This document shows positions 15,145-22,287 of a stretch of DNA of 30,207 nt, piece after piece; within the stretch, counting starts at the first letter, position 1, and each line of letters begins with the position of its first letter. The stretch covers positions 1-30,207 of the forward strand of contig JBGCFY010000114.1 of NCBI GenBank assembly GCA_045110315.1, in the 5' to 3' direction. The translations under genes were made by a program, and so were the position numbers. The stretch comes from CALFBG01 sp045110315. GTDB lineage: Bacteria > Bacteroidota > Bacteroidia > Chitinophagales > Saprospiraceae. Below the pieces are notes generated by a model, which was given only the letters and a program-made list of their open reading frames with translations, did not search any database and was not told where the DNA came from.

Positions 15145-17751
15145 ATGATTAATACGCCAGAAAATATCAACATCTTCATCGCCTACGCTCGCGAAGATAA
15201 GGCTTATTTGGAAGAACTGCGAGTACAGCTGAGTATCTTGGAGCGGATCAAACTAGTGGATAAGATTTGGTATGATGGTCTGATTCAGGCGGGGACTAAT
15301 TGGGAAAATGAGATTCACCAAGCCCTGGAAAATTCAGATATTATTCTGCTCCTCGTTAGTGCTGATTTTATCGCTTCGGATTTTTGTTACGATAAAGAAA
15401 TGAAACGAGCCATTGAGCTGAACGAAACTGGAAAAGTTCGGACAATTCCCATTATTCTACGACCTTGCCTCTGGGAACGTACGCCGTTGAGTGTACTAGA
15501 AGCCTTACCCGAAGGTGCTTTCCCCATTGCAAGTACGCACTGGGAAGATAAAGATGAACCGTATAAGCTCGTGGTAGAAGCTATTGAAAAAATTATTTTA
15601 GATTTGAAAGCAGGTCAAATCGATATTCCAAAAGAACAAAATCAAGCAAGTTTTACCCAGTGGATCGAAGAAGCAGAAAACTTGATGGCGCAAGAAGATT
15701 GGAACAAAGCGCAAGCTCAATTGCGAGAAGCCTTACATTTATATCAAAAAGGATTTCAACCCAGCTTAGTCACCATCAACCGTAAGATTGAACATTGCCA
15801 AGAGAAAGCGGAAGATCAAATGTATTATGATCAAAATCTAATACAAGGAAAAAAAGCCTACGAAGAAGGTGCTTACGAAACGGCTTATAATTATTTCAAA
15901 CAAGCTTTACATTTTAAACCGAATGCCACGGAAGCATTAAAATTGATGCAAGCTTGTAAAGTTAGCTTAGTATCGACCGAGCGTTCGAATGTAATGCCTA
16001 AGGAAGAAAAAGAGCCTACCATTGTTATTGAAAAGCAAACAAAACCAGATCGAACCAAAATCTTTCAAGTTAAGATTTTTGGAATGGAGATTTTTAAATT
16101 AATTATTGCACTGTGTGCCGTTGGGATTGTAGGAATGATGGCGATTAAAATGCTATCTAGTGGCAACTCGGATAATGCCTATTTGTCGGCTACTTTCAAC
16201 GAAAAAATAGGTAGAGTTGAATTTATTGATCTTACGAAGGTGAAAGACCCAAATGGCGCAATTCCAGAGGATGCTAAAATTAGAACCAATTACGTTGATA
16301 AGAAAAATCCAAGTCTTGGATTAGTGGCGGTTAAAAATATCATTGGAGAATGGGGATACATAAGTGTTAAAGAGGGAAATGTAATAACGAAAATTGATTT
16401 CAAATACGAAATTGCTTGGCCACACAGCGAAAAAGAAGAATTAGCATACGTAAAGCGCAATGGAAAATGTGGTTTTATCAATTTACAAGGGGAAGAAGTT
16501 ATTCCTTTAAAATATGCCGCAGCGGCTTCTTTTCAGGAAGGCTTGGCGATGGTGAAAAAAGGTGACCGCAATTATGCTTTTATTAATGCAAAAGGTACCG
16601 AAGTGATTGCCAATTTGGATTCGGTCATTACAACAAAGTTTGTGAACGGAGAAGCTTGGGTAATCCGTGGAGGAAAGAAAATACTTATTGATAAAAAAGG
16701 AACTTGTCTAAATGGCTGCGATGCTGTCGGAGCACCTAATTTAGCGGCAACAGCTCGTCGGGAAGCCTTTCAAGAATTTATGAAAAAAGCAAAGCTCTAC
16801 GCAAAATCGAAACGCTACGAGCAGGCTTTGGTGGTATTAAAAGATGCAGAAAAAGTAGCAACGACCGACGCTGAAAAAATGGAAGTTGGCAATCAGATTG
16901 ATTTGATTGGAAGAAAAATTACAGCGATGAATCGGGCTAAAGTTGAAGAACTGAGCAAGGAAGCAGCAGCAGACTTTAAAATTGGGGATTATCGGTCGGC
17001 AGCAAGTAATTACCGCAAAGCGCTTGAAATCGAGAATGTCACTCGCTTACAGGAGCAATTGAAAATTTGTGAAAAATACATCGAGAAAGAAGCTAAGATT
17101 ACGACCCCGATTTATGCTTTCGAACATCCGAGTAAATTACTAGGAGTGAAAAGTCAAGAAGGTGAAGTACTATTGAGTCCACAATTCGAAAATGCTTTGG
17201 CTTATAGTAACGAAATGCTCGCCGTCGAGAAAGATAATAAGTGGGGGTTTGTAGATCTCAAAGGGAATATTGCGATCAAATTGCAATACGATCAAGTCAG
17301 TCAATTCAATAGTGAAGGAAAGGCAAAAGCAATCTTCCAAGGTCAAAAAATGTTGATTGATCAGAATGGGAATTGTCTCAGTTGTGAGCAAGAGGATCGA
17401 AGCGTGGAAGACTATACGCGTTACTTTTTGAAGGAAGGGGAGAAGTTGAGACTGGATGCGTTGGATCTCATGGCAAAGAAAATGATATTTAAAGTGAATC
17501 GAGCACAGTATGCTAAAACGTGCAATTTTGGCTTTGAGACTTTTGCAACCAAACAGTGCAAAATGCTAACGAAAAAGCTTAGGAGTTTTGGTAAAATTAC
17601 TTCTCGGGCAGTACTCAAAAATAGTTTAGAAAAGTACAAAAAGATTTGTGAAGCTGCGGTACAAGAATACATGAATAGAGGTGGCATTAAGTATGATCAA
17701 GGTCTGCTTGACAAAATATTAGGGGGAAAACGAGTTATTAAAATAAACTAA
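15145..17751 (+). CDS. TIR-domain protein with TPR-like helices, one membrane segment and two WG-repeat blocks
   Basis: This 868-aa protein has a rare architecture. Residues about 8-150 are a bacterial TIR domain (INIFIAYAREDKAYLEEL; GTNWENEIHQALENSDIILL). E85 in SDFCYDKEM sits where the catalytic glutamate of TIR NAD-hydrolases lies. TPR-like helices follow (about 165-275; WNKAQAQLREALHLY, YETAYNYFKQALHFKPNATEA). One transmembrane helix lies at about 318-337, with positive residues before it, predicting TIR inside and the rest outside. Then come WG repeats (about 390-530; EWGYISVKEGN, KCGFINLQGEEVIPLKYA), more TPR-like helices (535-655), a second WG block (665-750; KWGFVDLKGNIAIKLQYD) and a helical tail. 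Both WG blocks end in a similar LID-x-x-G-x-C-L motif, suggesting internal duplication. NADase activity and a defence or stress role are inferences only. Confidence 0.85.
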   Translation: MINTPENINIFIAYAREDKAYLEELRVQLSILERIKLVDKIWYDGLIQAGTNWENEIHQALENSDIILLLVSADFIASDFCYDKEMKRAIELNETGKVRTIPIILRPCLWERTPLSVLEALPEGAFPIASTHWEDKDEPYKLVVEAIEKIILDLKAGQIDIPKEQNQASFTQWIEEAENLMAQEDWNKAQAQLREALHLYQKGFQPSLVTINRKIEHCQEKAEDQMYYDQNLIQGKKAYEEGAYETAYNYFKQALHFKPNATEALKLMQACKVSLVSTERSNVMPKEEKEPTIVIEKQTKPDRTKIFQVKIFGMEIFKLIIALCAVGIVGMMAIKMLSSGNSDNAYLSATFNEKIGRVEFIDLTKVKDPNGAIPEDAKIRTNYVDKKNPSLGLVAVKNIIGEWGYISVKEGNVITKIDFKYEIAWPHSEKEELAYVKRNGKCGFINLQGEEVIPLKYAAAASFQEGLAMVKKGDRNYAFINAKGTEVIANLDSVITTKFVNGEAWVIRGGKKILIDKKGTCLNGCDAVGAPNLAATARREAFQEFMKKAKLYAKSKRYEQALVVLKDAEKVATTDAEKMEVGNQIDLIGRKITAMNRAKVEELSKEAAADFKIGDYRSAASNYRKALEIENVTRLQEQLKICEKYIEKEAKITTPIYAFEHPSKLLGVKSQEGEVLLSPQFENALAYSNEMLAVEKDNKWGFVDLKGNIAIKLQYDQVSQFNSEGKAKAIFQGQKMLIDQNGNCLSCEQEDRSVEDYTRYFLKEGEKLRLDALDLMAKKMIFKVNRAQYAKTCNFGFETFATKQCKMLTKKLRSFGKITSRAVLKNSLEKYKKICEAAVQEYMNRGGIKYDQGLLDKILGGKRVIKIN

Positions 17752-18135
17752 GAGAAGTTGTTCTGAAACTCCAATTTACCTGCAGGCGTAATACACAATG
17801 CATTAACTGCAAAAGCTCAACACCATTTTTAAATAAAAAATAGTATTGAGCAATTGAGTTTAGAAGAGCGGAGTCTATTTTATACAAAAAAGTAAATTTC
17901 CACTCTTATGAGGAAATAGCTTAGGGAGATAGCAGCACGTGTTATACCACCACTGTTAAGCTATTCCTTCCTACCAAACGGACTTATAAGAACTCTTAAT
18001 TAGCAAAAATAATACGAGTTATTTTTCCTGAAAAAGAAGCAATTTGCCGTTTAGTTTTAATTGTCATAATTGTATAAGCGATGAAAAGTAGCAGTGTGAC
18101 AAAAAAAAGTGATTTTTTTCTATAACTTATTTTAG
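17752..18135. other. Intergenic region of 384 bp with two inverted repeats
   Basis: GAAGTTGTT at about 17754 matches the end of the repeat family. GCTCAA (17815-17820) and TTGAGC (17846-17851), with ATTTTT/AAAAAT inside, make an imperfect hairpin, possibly the end of the TIR transcript, but no T-run follows. GGAAATAGCTTA (17912-17923) faces TAAGCTATTCC (17957-17967) across a 33-base loop. No coding frame was recognised. Confidence 0.45.
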
Positions 18136-18456
18136 ATGATTTGGAGCTTTAGGAAAAGTAAGGAAGAATGTGTAAGAATCTATCTCGCAAGATATGATTT
18201 GGAGGTTACCGCATTGGAACGCATCAAAGCATTGCCACAAGGTCTATACGAATTAGATTGGAGCGTAGGACAGGACGTAGAGCAAGATTATTTTTTTTCG
18301 ATTAGTTGTCGCAAAAAAGATTTAACGGTACATTCATTTTATGTAAAAATGACTTCCTTATTAGGGCTTTTCGCAACTCGATTTAGATTTTATGAGCGAG
18401 GAGAAAAACGGATGAAACGCTTTGATATGGGCAAGCACTTTGAGCATTTAAACTAA
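18136..18456 (+). CDS. Small unrecognised basic protein
   Basis: This 106-aa product is not recognised. It has no signal peptide and no clear membrane helix. The sequence alternates charged and aromatic residues (SVGQDVEQDYFFSISCRKKD), with a moderately hydrophobic MTSLLGLFATRFRFYERG stretch and a basic end (GEKRMKRFDMGKHFEHLN). It begins MIWSFRKSKEECVRIYLARY. The start follows an AT-rich stretch with no evident ribosome site, which is usual here. It lies 384 bp after the TIR gene and converges with crtZ (32 bases). The coding call rests on length, plausible composition and the open space around it. Confidence 0.6.
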   Translation: MIWSFRKSKEECVRIYLARYDLEVTALERIKALPQGLYELDWSVGQDVEQDYFFSISCRKKDLTVHSFYVKMTSLLGLFATRFRFYERGEKRMKRFDMGKHFEHLN

Positions 18457-18488
18457 ATAGAATGGTGCTTTTAGGAGCTCTATCAAGA

Positions 18489-18980
18489 TTAAGCAGATAC
18501 TTCCTTTTCTGCTGCTTTTCTTTCGCGACGACTTTTGAAGAATTTATTATCAACAATCAATAATCCAAAAGATTCACAATCTTCCTTGGTTTGTACGGCG
18601 TGGTGACTACCGTGCGCACGGAGAATCGCTCTTGAATAGACACCATCCAATTGCTTAAACCATTTGAAGCGGCGATGGATATAAACATCGTGAATCAAGA
18701 AGTAGATCAAACCGTAAATACTAATACCGACGCCAACAAAAAATAACCAAAAGTGAGGTGTAGAACTGCCAACGATATAAGCAGTAGCACTTGGAATAGC
18801 AAAAACTAAAAAGAAAAGATCATTTTTTTCAAAAAATCCTTCTTTGAGCTGTGGCTTGTGATGATCTTCGTGCCACGACCATAGAAAACCGTGCATGATG
18901 TATTTATGAGCAAACCAAGCCACAAATTCCATGGTAATGACGGTAGCAATGGTAATGAAAATATAAAAAGATACGGTCAT
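18489..18980 (-). CDS. crtZ: Beta-carotene 3-hydroxylase (CrtZ family)
   Basis: CrtZ is a membrane non-haem di-iron hydroxylase that adds the 3-hydroxyl to beta-ionone rings, as in beta-carotene to zeaxanthin. The 163-aa product shows the complete histidine set in order: HKYIMHG (about residue 25), HEDHH (37-41), HDVYIHRR (about 105) and HGSHH (about 127). Four hydrophobic segments are present. Length and motifs fit the short bacterial CrtZ branch of the fatty-acid hydroxylase family. It is downstream of cruF on the same strand across a 154-bp gap. With CruF nearby, the likely substrate is the single ring of a monocyclic carotenoid. Confidence 0.93.
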   Translation of the reverse strand: MTVSFYIFITIATVITMEFVAWFAHKYIMHGFLWSWHEDHHKPQLKEGFFEKNDLFFLVFAIPSATAYIVGSSTPHFWLFFVGVGISIYGLIYFLIHDVYIHRRFKWFKQLDGVYSRAILRAHGSHHAVQTKEDCESFGLLIVDNKFFKSRRERKAAEKEVSA

Positions 18981-19007
18981 CTTACGAATTATTTAGAGTC
19001 TTTACTT

Positions 19008-19040
19008 GAAAGTTGTTTAAGCTAGTTTTTAAATAACTTC
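19008..19040. repeat. Short inverted repeat with family-like ends between cruF and crtZ
   Basis: GAAAGTTGTTTAA (19008-19020) faces TTAAATAACTTC (19029-19040). The pair is imperfect because of one extra A and a substitution. The ends match the GAAGTT...AACTTC repeats at 11148, 21276 and 27258. It sits in the spacer between two carotenoid genes. Confidence 0.45.
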
Positions 19041-19134
19041 TTGAAATCTAACTGATGTTTAGTCTACTATATTTAACAATAAAGTTAAGCATTTGTTGTC
19101 AAAAAAGTAATTTTAAGCGTAGGTCAGACTAGAC

Positions 19135-19782
19135 TTAGCGCAAGAATAATAATATTCCAAAAAATATAAACTGCAAGGCTAAAAGACAAATCGCGACTTT
19201 GTTTTTTACTCGACCAACAAAATAATAAAAACTGAGTAGCATCACTAAAGCAATGAGGTACCAAGCTAGATAATTTTGCAAGGGTACTGCTATCGCTTCC
19301 CAAGTCCAAAAGTCATAATGAATCGCTACGGGTTCGATGAGAATATCTAAGAACAGCAGCAGTAGCGCACCAACGATCGCTTTTAAAAGTATCGCTTTAT
19401 CCTTTAGAAAACTATGGTTGAGCGTAGCGCCAATGCAATAAACGAGCATTACCCAATTAACACCAATCATCAAAGGAGTTTCCCAGATTTGGTATCCTAA
19501 AACGGGACCGTAAGTATAACTTCCAAAAATTAGTCCCGTCTGTATACCTACAACTTCAATTCCGTAACCAGCCAAAAAACAGCCGATCAAAAAAAGATAA
19601 GTAGCGCGATTCCAAGTTGGATGGTTCCATAAAACTAAACCGAGTGATAGCAATAAATTTAACGGCGTCAACAAAATAAAACTGTCGTGGATGTTTGCTC
19701 CAATGCCGACCAAACCGACTGCGTAGACGATAATTAAAATAGCAATAGCGCGATTTTCTTTTTGTAAATATAACTTCGACAT
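19135..19782 (-). CDS. cruF: Carotenoid biosynthesis membrane protein, CruF-like 1',2'-hydratase
   Basis: This 215-aa protein has about seven hydrophobic segments and belongs, as far as I can judge, to the carotenoid biosynthesis family that includes CruF and bacterioruberin hydratases. Recognisable stretches are LIGCFLAGYGIEVVGIQTGL, FGSYTYGPVLGYQIWETPLM and GVNWVMLVYC (about residues 65-120). LLFLDILIEPVAIHYDFWTW follows at about 140-160. These enzymes add water to the psi end of gamma-carotene to give a 1'-hydroxyl. The gene starts six bases after the crtD stop, so the two form an operon. The exact substrate is inferred from context. Confidence 0.82.
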   Translation of the reverse strand: MSKLYLQKENRAIAILIIVYAVGLVGIGANIHDSFILLTPLNLLLSLGLVLWNHPTWNRATYLFLIGCFLAGYGIEVVGIQTGLIFGSYTYGPVLGYQIWETPLMIGVNWVMLVYCIGATLNHSFLKDKAILLKAIVGALLLLFLDILIEPVAIHYDFWTWEAIAVPLQNYLAWYLIALVMLLSFYYFVGRVKNKVAICLLALQFIFFGILLFLR

Positions 19783-19788
19783 GATAAA

Positions 19789-21249
19789 TTAATTAGCCGC
19801 AATTAACTCAGAAACAATTTTTGCAGAAAGCAAACACAAGGGAATGCCGCCACCTGGATGAACACTGCCACCACAAAAGTATAAGTTCTTAATTTGATTT
19901 GAAAAATTGGGATGTCGCAAAAAAGCTGCCATGCGATCATTGGAACTCGTACCGTATAACGCACCCAAGTGAGAAGAAGTTCTTTTTTCGATGCTGCGAG
20001 GATCGAGTACCGCTTCGCAACGGATAAGCGTACTCAATTTAATTCCCAAAATACGATTGATCTTTTCGACGATTTTAGTTTTGGCGCGTTCGATCAATTG
20101 ATCCCAATCTTGCCCTGCGTTAAACGGTACGTTAATCATCGTAAACCAATTTTCCGCATTAGCGGGCGCATCCGCAGCGTGGTATTTTGAACTAACGTGT
20201 ATGTATACCGTTGGATCATCAGAAATTTCACCTTTGGCTAGGCAATCAAATTCGTGTCGATAGTCATCGCTAAAGAGAATGTTATGTAAATCAAGTTCTG
20301 GAAACTTTCGATCGACGCCCCAATAAAAAATGAGTGCCGAGCTAGATTTTTCTTGGGCTAAAGTTTTTTCGGGGTGTTTTTCTTTGGGTAATAAATGCTT
20401 GTACGTATAGAAAATATCCATATTGCTAATCACATAATCGTAGGTCTCCGTTTTACCTTGCTGGCGAATTCCAGTAGCAATTCCATTTTTACAAATGATT
20501 TCTTCTACTTTCGTATTAAAATTAAACTTCACTCCTTTTTCTTCTGCGAGTTGATACAAACTTTGGGTAATCGAGTGCATTCCTCCTTTCGGAAAAAAAG
20601 TACCGAAGCCATGTTCGAAGTGTGGAATAATGTTGAGAATGCCAGAAGCTTTATAAGGGTTAGAACCATTATAAGTTGCAAAACGATTAAAGAGTTGCAC
20701 CAACTTGGGATGTTTTAATTGTTGTTCATTGACCGCATTCATTGTTTTGAAAATATCCAAGCTAGGAGTTTGTAGCATTGCTTTAGCCACTTTTGGACGT
20801 AGCCAAGTTCTTGCTTTGTGCAAGGAGTTTTCTAAAAAAATGGTTCCGGTCAAATTGTATTTACGTTCACTATCTTTCAGCGCTTTCCGTAGCCGTTCGG
20901 GAGGAACACCAAGCACTTTTTCCAAGCTTTGTGCAAATTTTTCTGGATCACTAAAAGCCGTCAAACGCGTTCCATCTTCCCAGAAGTAGTTACAAGCAAC
21001 TTCTAGTTTTTGGTACTTAAAAAAATCGTCAATCTCCACTTGTGCTAGTTCGAACAATTCTTCGATGTACATCGGCATGGTAAACAAAGATGGTCCTGCA
21101 TCGAAGCGAAAACCTTCCACGTCAAAACTAGAAAGCTTTCCCCCAGGATAGCTATTCGCCTCAAAAACTTCCACTTGATGTCCTTGGCAAGCCATTCTCA
21201 CGGCACTGGCGATGCCGGCAATTCCTGCACCAATAATTGCTGTTTTCAA
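19789..21249 (-). CDS. crtD: CrtI-family carotenoid desaturase, probably 1-hydroxycarotenoid 3,4-desaturase
   Basis: This 486-aa FAD enzyme begins MKTAIIGAGIAGIASAVRMA, with the dinucleotide-binding GxGxxG and the acidic residue in VEVFEANSYPGGK. The C-terminal signature LYFCGGSVHPGGGIPLCLLS is that of the CrtI/CrtD/CrtO group. RFDAGPSLFTMPMYIEELF favours CrtD over the Bacteroidota phytoene desaturase, which I recall as having GPSWYWMPDVF at the same place. Its tight coupling to cruF (six bases) also fits CrtD, which acts after CruF to form the 3',4' double bond of myxol/saproxanthin-type pigments. The alternative is a phytoene desaturase (CrtI). The start is 26 bases from the edge of the inverted-repeat element upstream. 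Confidence 0.78.
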   Translation of the reverse strand: MKTAIIGAGIAGIASAVRMACQGHQVEVFEANSYPGGKLSSFDVEGFRFDAGPSLFTMPMYIEELFELAQVEIDDFFKYQKLEVACNYFWEDGTRLTAFSDPEKFAQSLEKVLGVPPERLRKALKDSERKYNLTGTIFLENSLHKARTWLRPKVAKAMLQTPSLDIFKTMNAVNEQQLKHPKLVQLFNRFATYNGSNPYKASGILNIIPHFEHGFGTFFPKGGMHSITQSLYQLAEEKGVKFNFNTKVEEIICKNGIATGIRQQGKTETYDYVISNMDIFYTYKHLLPKEKHPEKTLAQEKSSSALIFYWGVDRKFPELDLHNILFSDDYRHEFDCLAKGEISDDPTVYIHVSSKYHAADAPANAENWFTMINVPFNAGQDWDQLIERAKTKIVEKINRILGIKLSTLIRCEAVLDPRSIEKRTSSHLGALYGTSSNDRMAAFLRHPNFSNQIKNLYFCGGSVHPGGGIPLCLLSAKIVSELIAAN

Positions 21250-21275
21250 AATAGGATTTACGGTTTAGTGTTAGT

Positions 21276-21458
21276 GAAGTTGTTTTAAAATAGGTAGATG
21301 ATTTACCTGCCTGCTGGCAAAGACAGCCTTGCCAACCATTGATTTCTAATATTTCAGCTAATTTTTCCCCGTAGCTATGGCTACGAAAAAAAAATGGAGT
21401 TTCCTCTTGAAAACCAAGCGCTGACAACTAATTTCAATTCTCATTTTAAAACAACTTC
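21276..21458. mobile_element. 183-bp miniature inverted-repeat element (MITE-like)
   Basis: GAAGTTGTTTTAAAAT (21276-21291) and ATTTTAAAACAACTTC (21443-21458) are perfect 16-bp terminal inverted repeats. AGT flanks each side directly, a possible 3-bp target duplication. Inside are a GGTAGATGATTTACC near-palindrome, GGCAA/TTGCC and CGTAGC-TATG-GCTACG hairpins, and a nine-A run (21386-21394). It has no transposase gene. Its last 73 bp recur inverted at 30135-30207 with 6 mismatches by my count. It starts 26 bases upstream of the crtD start codon and may carry or displace the crtD promoter. Confidence 0.7.
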
Positions 21459-21777
21459 AGTGATAATAATTCTAGCTAGTATACAATTTAGTTTTGAACT
21501 AAGGGAATTGAATGCTAGGAAAATAACAAGAATTTCGGATAAAAGTTTGGGGAAGGATAGATTGTTTTGTGGAATAAACTGGTTATAGGTACGTTTTCTT
21601 TTTAGGTGATATTCTCAAACCTTTGTATGCTAGGCTGCATTTTCGTTAAATTGATTTAATCATTTTCCTGATTTCACCCAAAAGAAAATAACTTGTAAAA
21701 AAGCTTCTAATTTTATTTGTAAAGTATTCAAAACAAAACGAAAATGAAAACGAAAATGAAAACAAGATGGAAACAAG
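21459..21777. other. Intergenic region of 319 bp, no gene seen
   Basis: AT-rich, with no recognised RNA or coding frame. Just before the pseudogene start is a short run of related units (AAAATGAAAACG, then two imperfect 11-base copies AAGATGGAAAC / AAGATGAAAAC at about 21765-21786) containing several ATG codons. This looks like slippage duplication around a start site. Confidence 0.5.
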
Positions 21778-22287
21778 ATGAAAACAATTCCAGTCAGTTT
21801 ACTAATAATTTATTTTTTCTTTGCGAACAGTTCTAATTTTTTTGCTCAAAATTGGTTAGAAGGGACACCTAGTTGGGAACATGGGTATGACTGGGATTGC
21901 GTTTTCGTTGAGATTGGGCATGATCGAATTCTGTACGAAAAAGATACAATGATTGCGGGAAGGGCAATGAAAAAGTTTTAGAAAAAAAGATATAGATTAT
22001 TGATCCCGCCGGAGCCAGGAGGGCCAAGTACTTCAGAAAGTAGTATGATTCTTTTTGACAGTTCTGACGTAGTTTAGCGATATCATTCTCCAACGAACCT
22101 AAGCGTTCTGCTGGATTTTACCAGAGTAGTAGGAGATACAATGAAAATAGATATTGGGGTCGATGAACTCGAACTTTGCGAACCTGTATTATTAATTGTA
22201 TTGGACGAAATAGATATGATCGAGTTAAATGGTTATCCATTGCGAAGACAAAATTGGCGCATTTTAAACAATACGATTAAAAATAAA
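21778..22287 (+). pseudogene. Decayed secreted-protein gene with two in-frame stops
   Basis: One frame can be followed from the ATG at 21778 to the end of the neighbouring kinase gene. It starts with a signal peptide (MKTIPVSLLIIYFFFANSSN, then FFAQ) and a secreted-protein-like sequence (NWLEGTPSWEHGYDWD, EKDTMIAGRAMKKF). The frame is broken by TAG at 21979-21981 and again by TAG at 22075-22077. Between and after the stops the translation still looks like protein (RLLIPPEPGGP, SSMILFDSSDVV, TRVVGDTMKIDIG, IDMIELNGYPLRRQNW). It then runs into the antisense of the kinase 3' end, so the original C-terminus, possibly a sorting domain, seems lost. I infer a relic of a type IX-style exported protein. 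Confidence 0.6.

Noticed and set aside
21161..21427. 88-codon frame on the - strand reaching through the inverted-repeat element
   Set aside because: It overlaps the start of crtD in another frame and its unique part is the repeat element itself; better explained as chance coding in a mobile repeat.
21979..22077. Possible TAG readthrough or recoding to give one full protein
   Set aside because: TAG is the normal stop of infA, rpoA, rplQ and sucD in this window, there is no special context, and the 3' end of the gene is missing, so decay is simpler.
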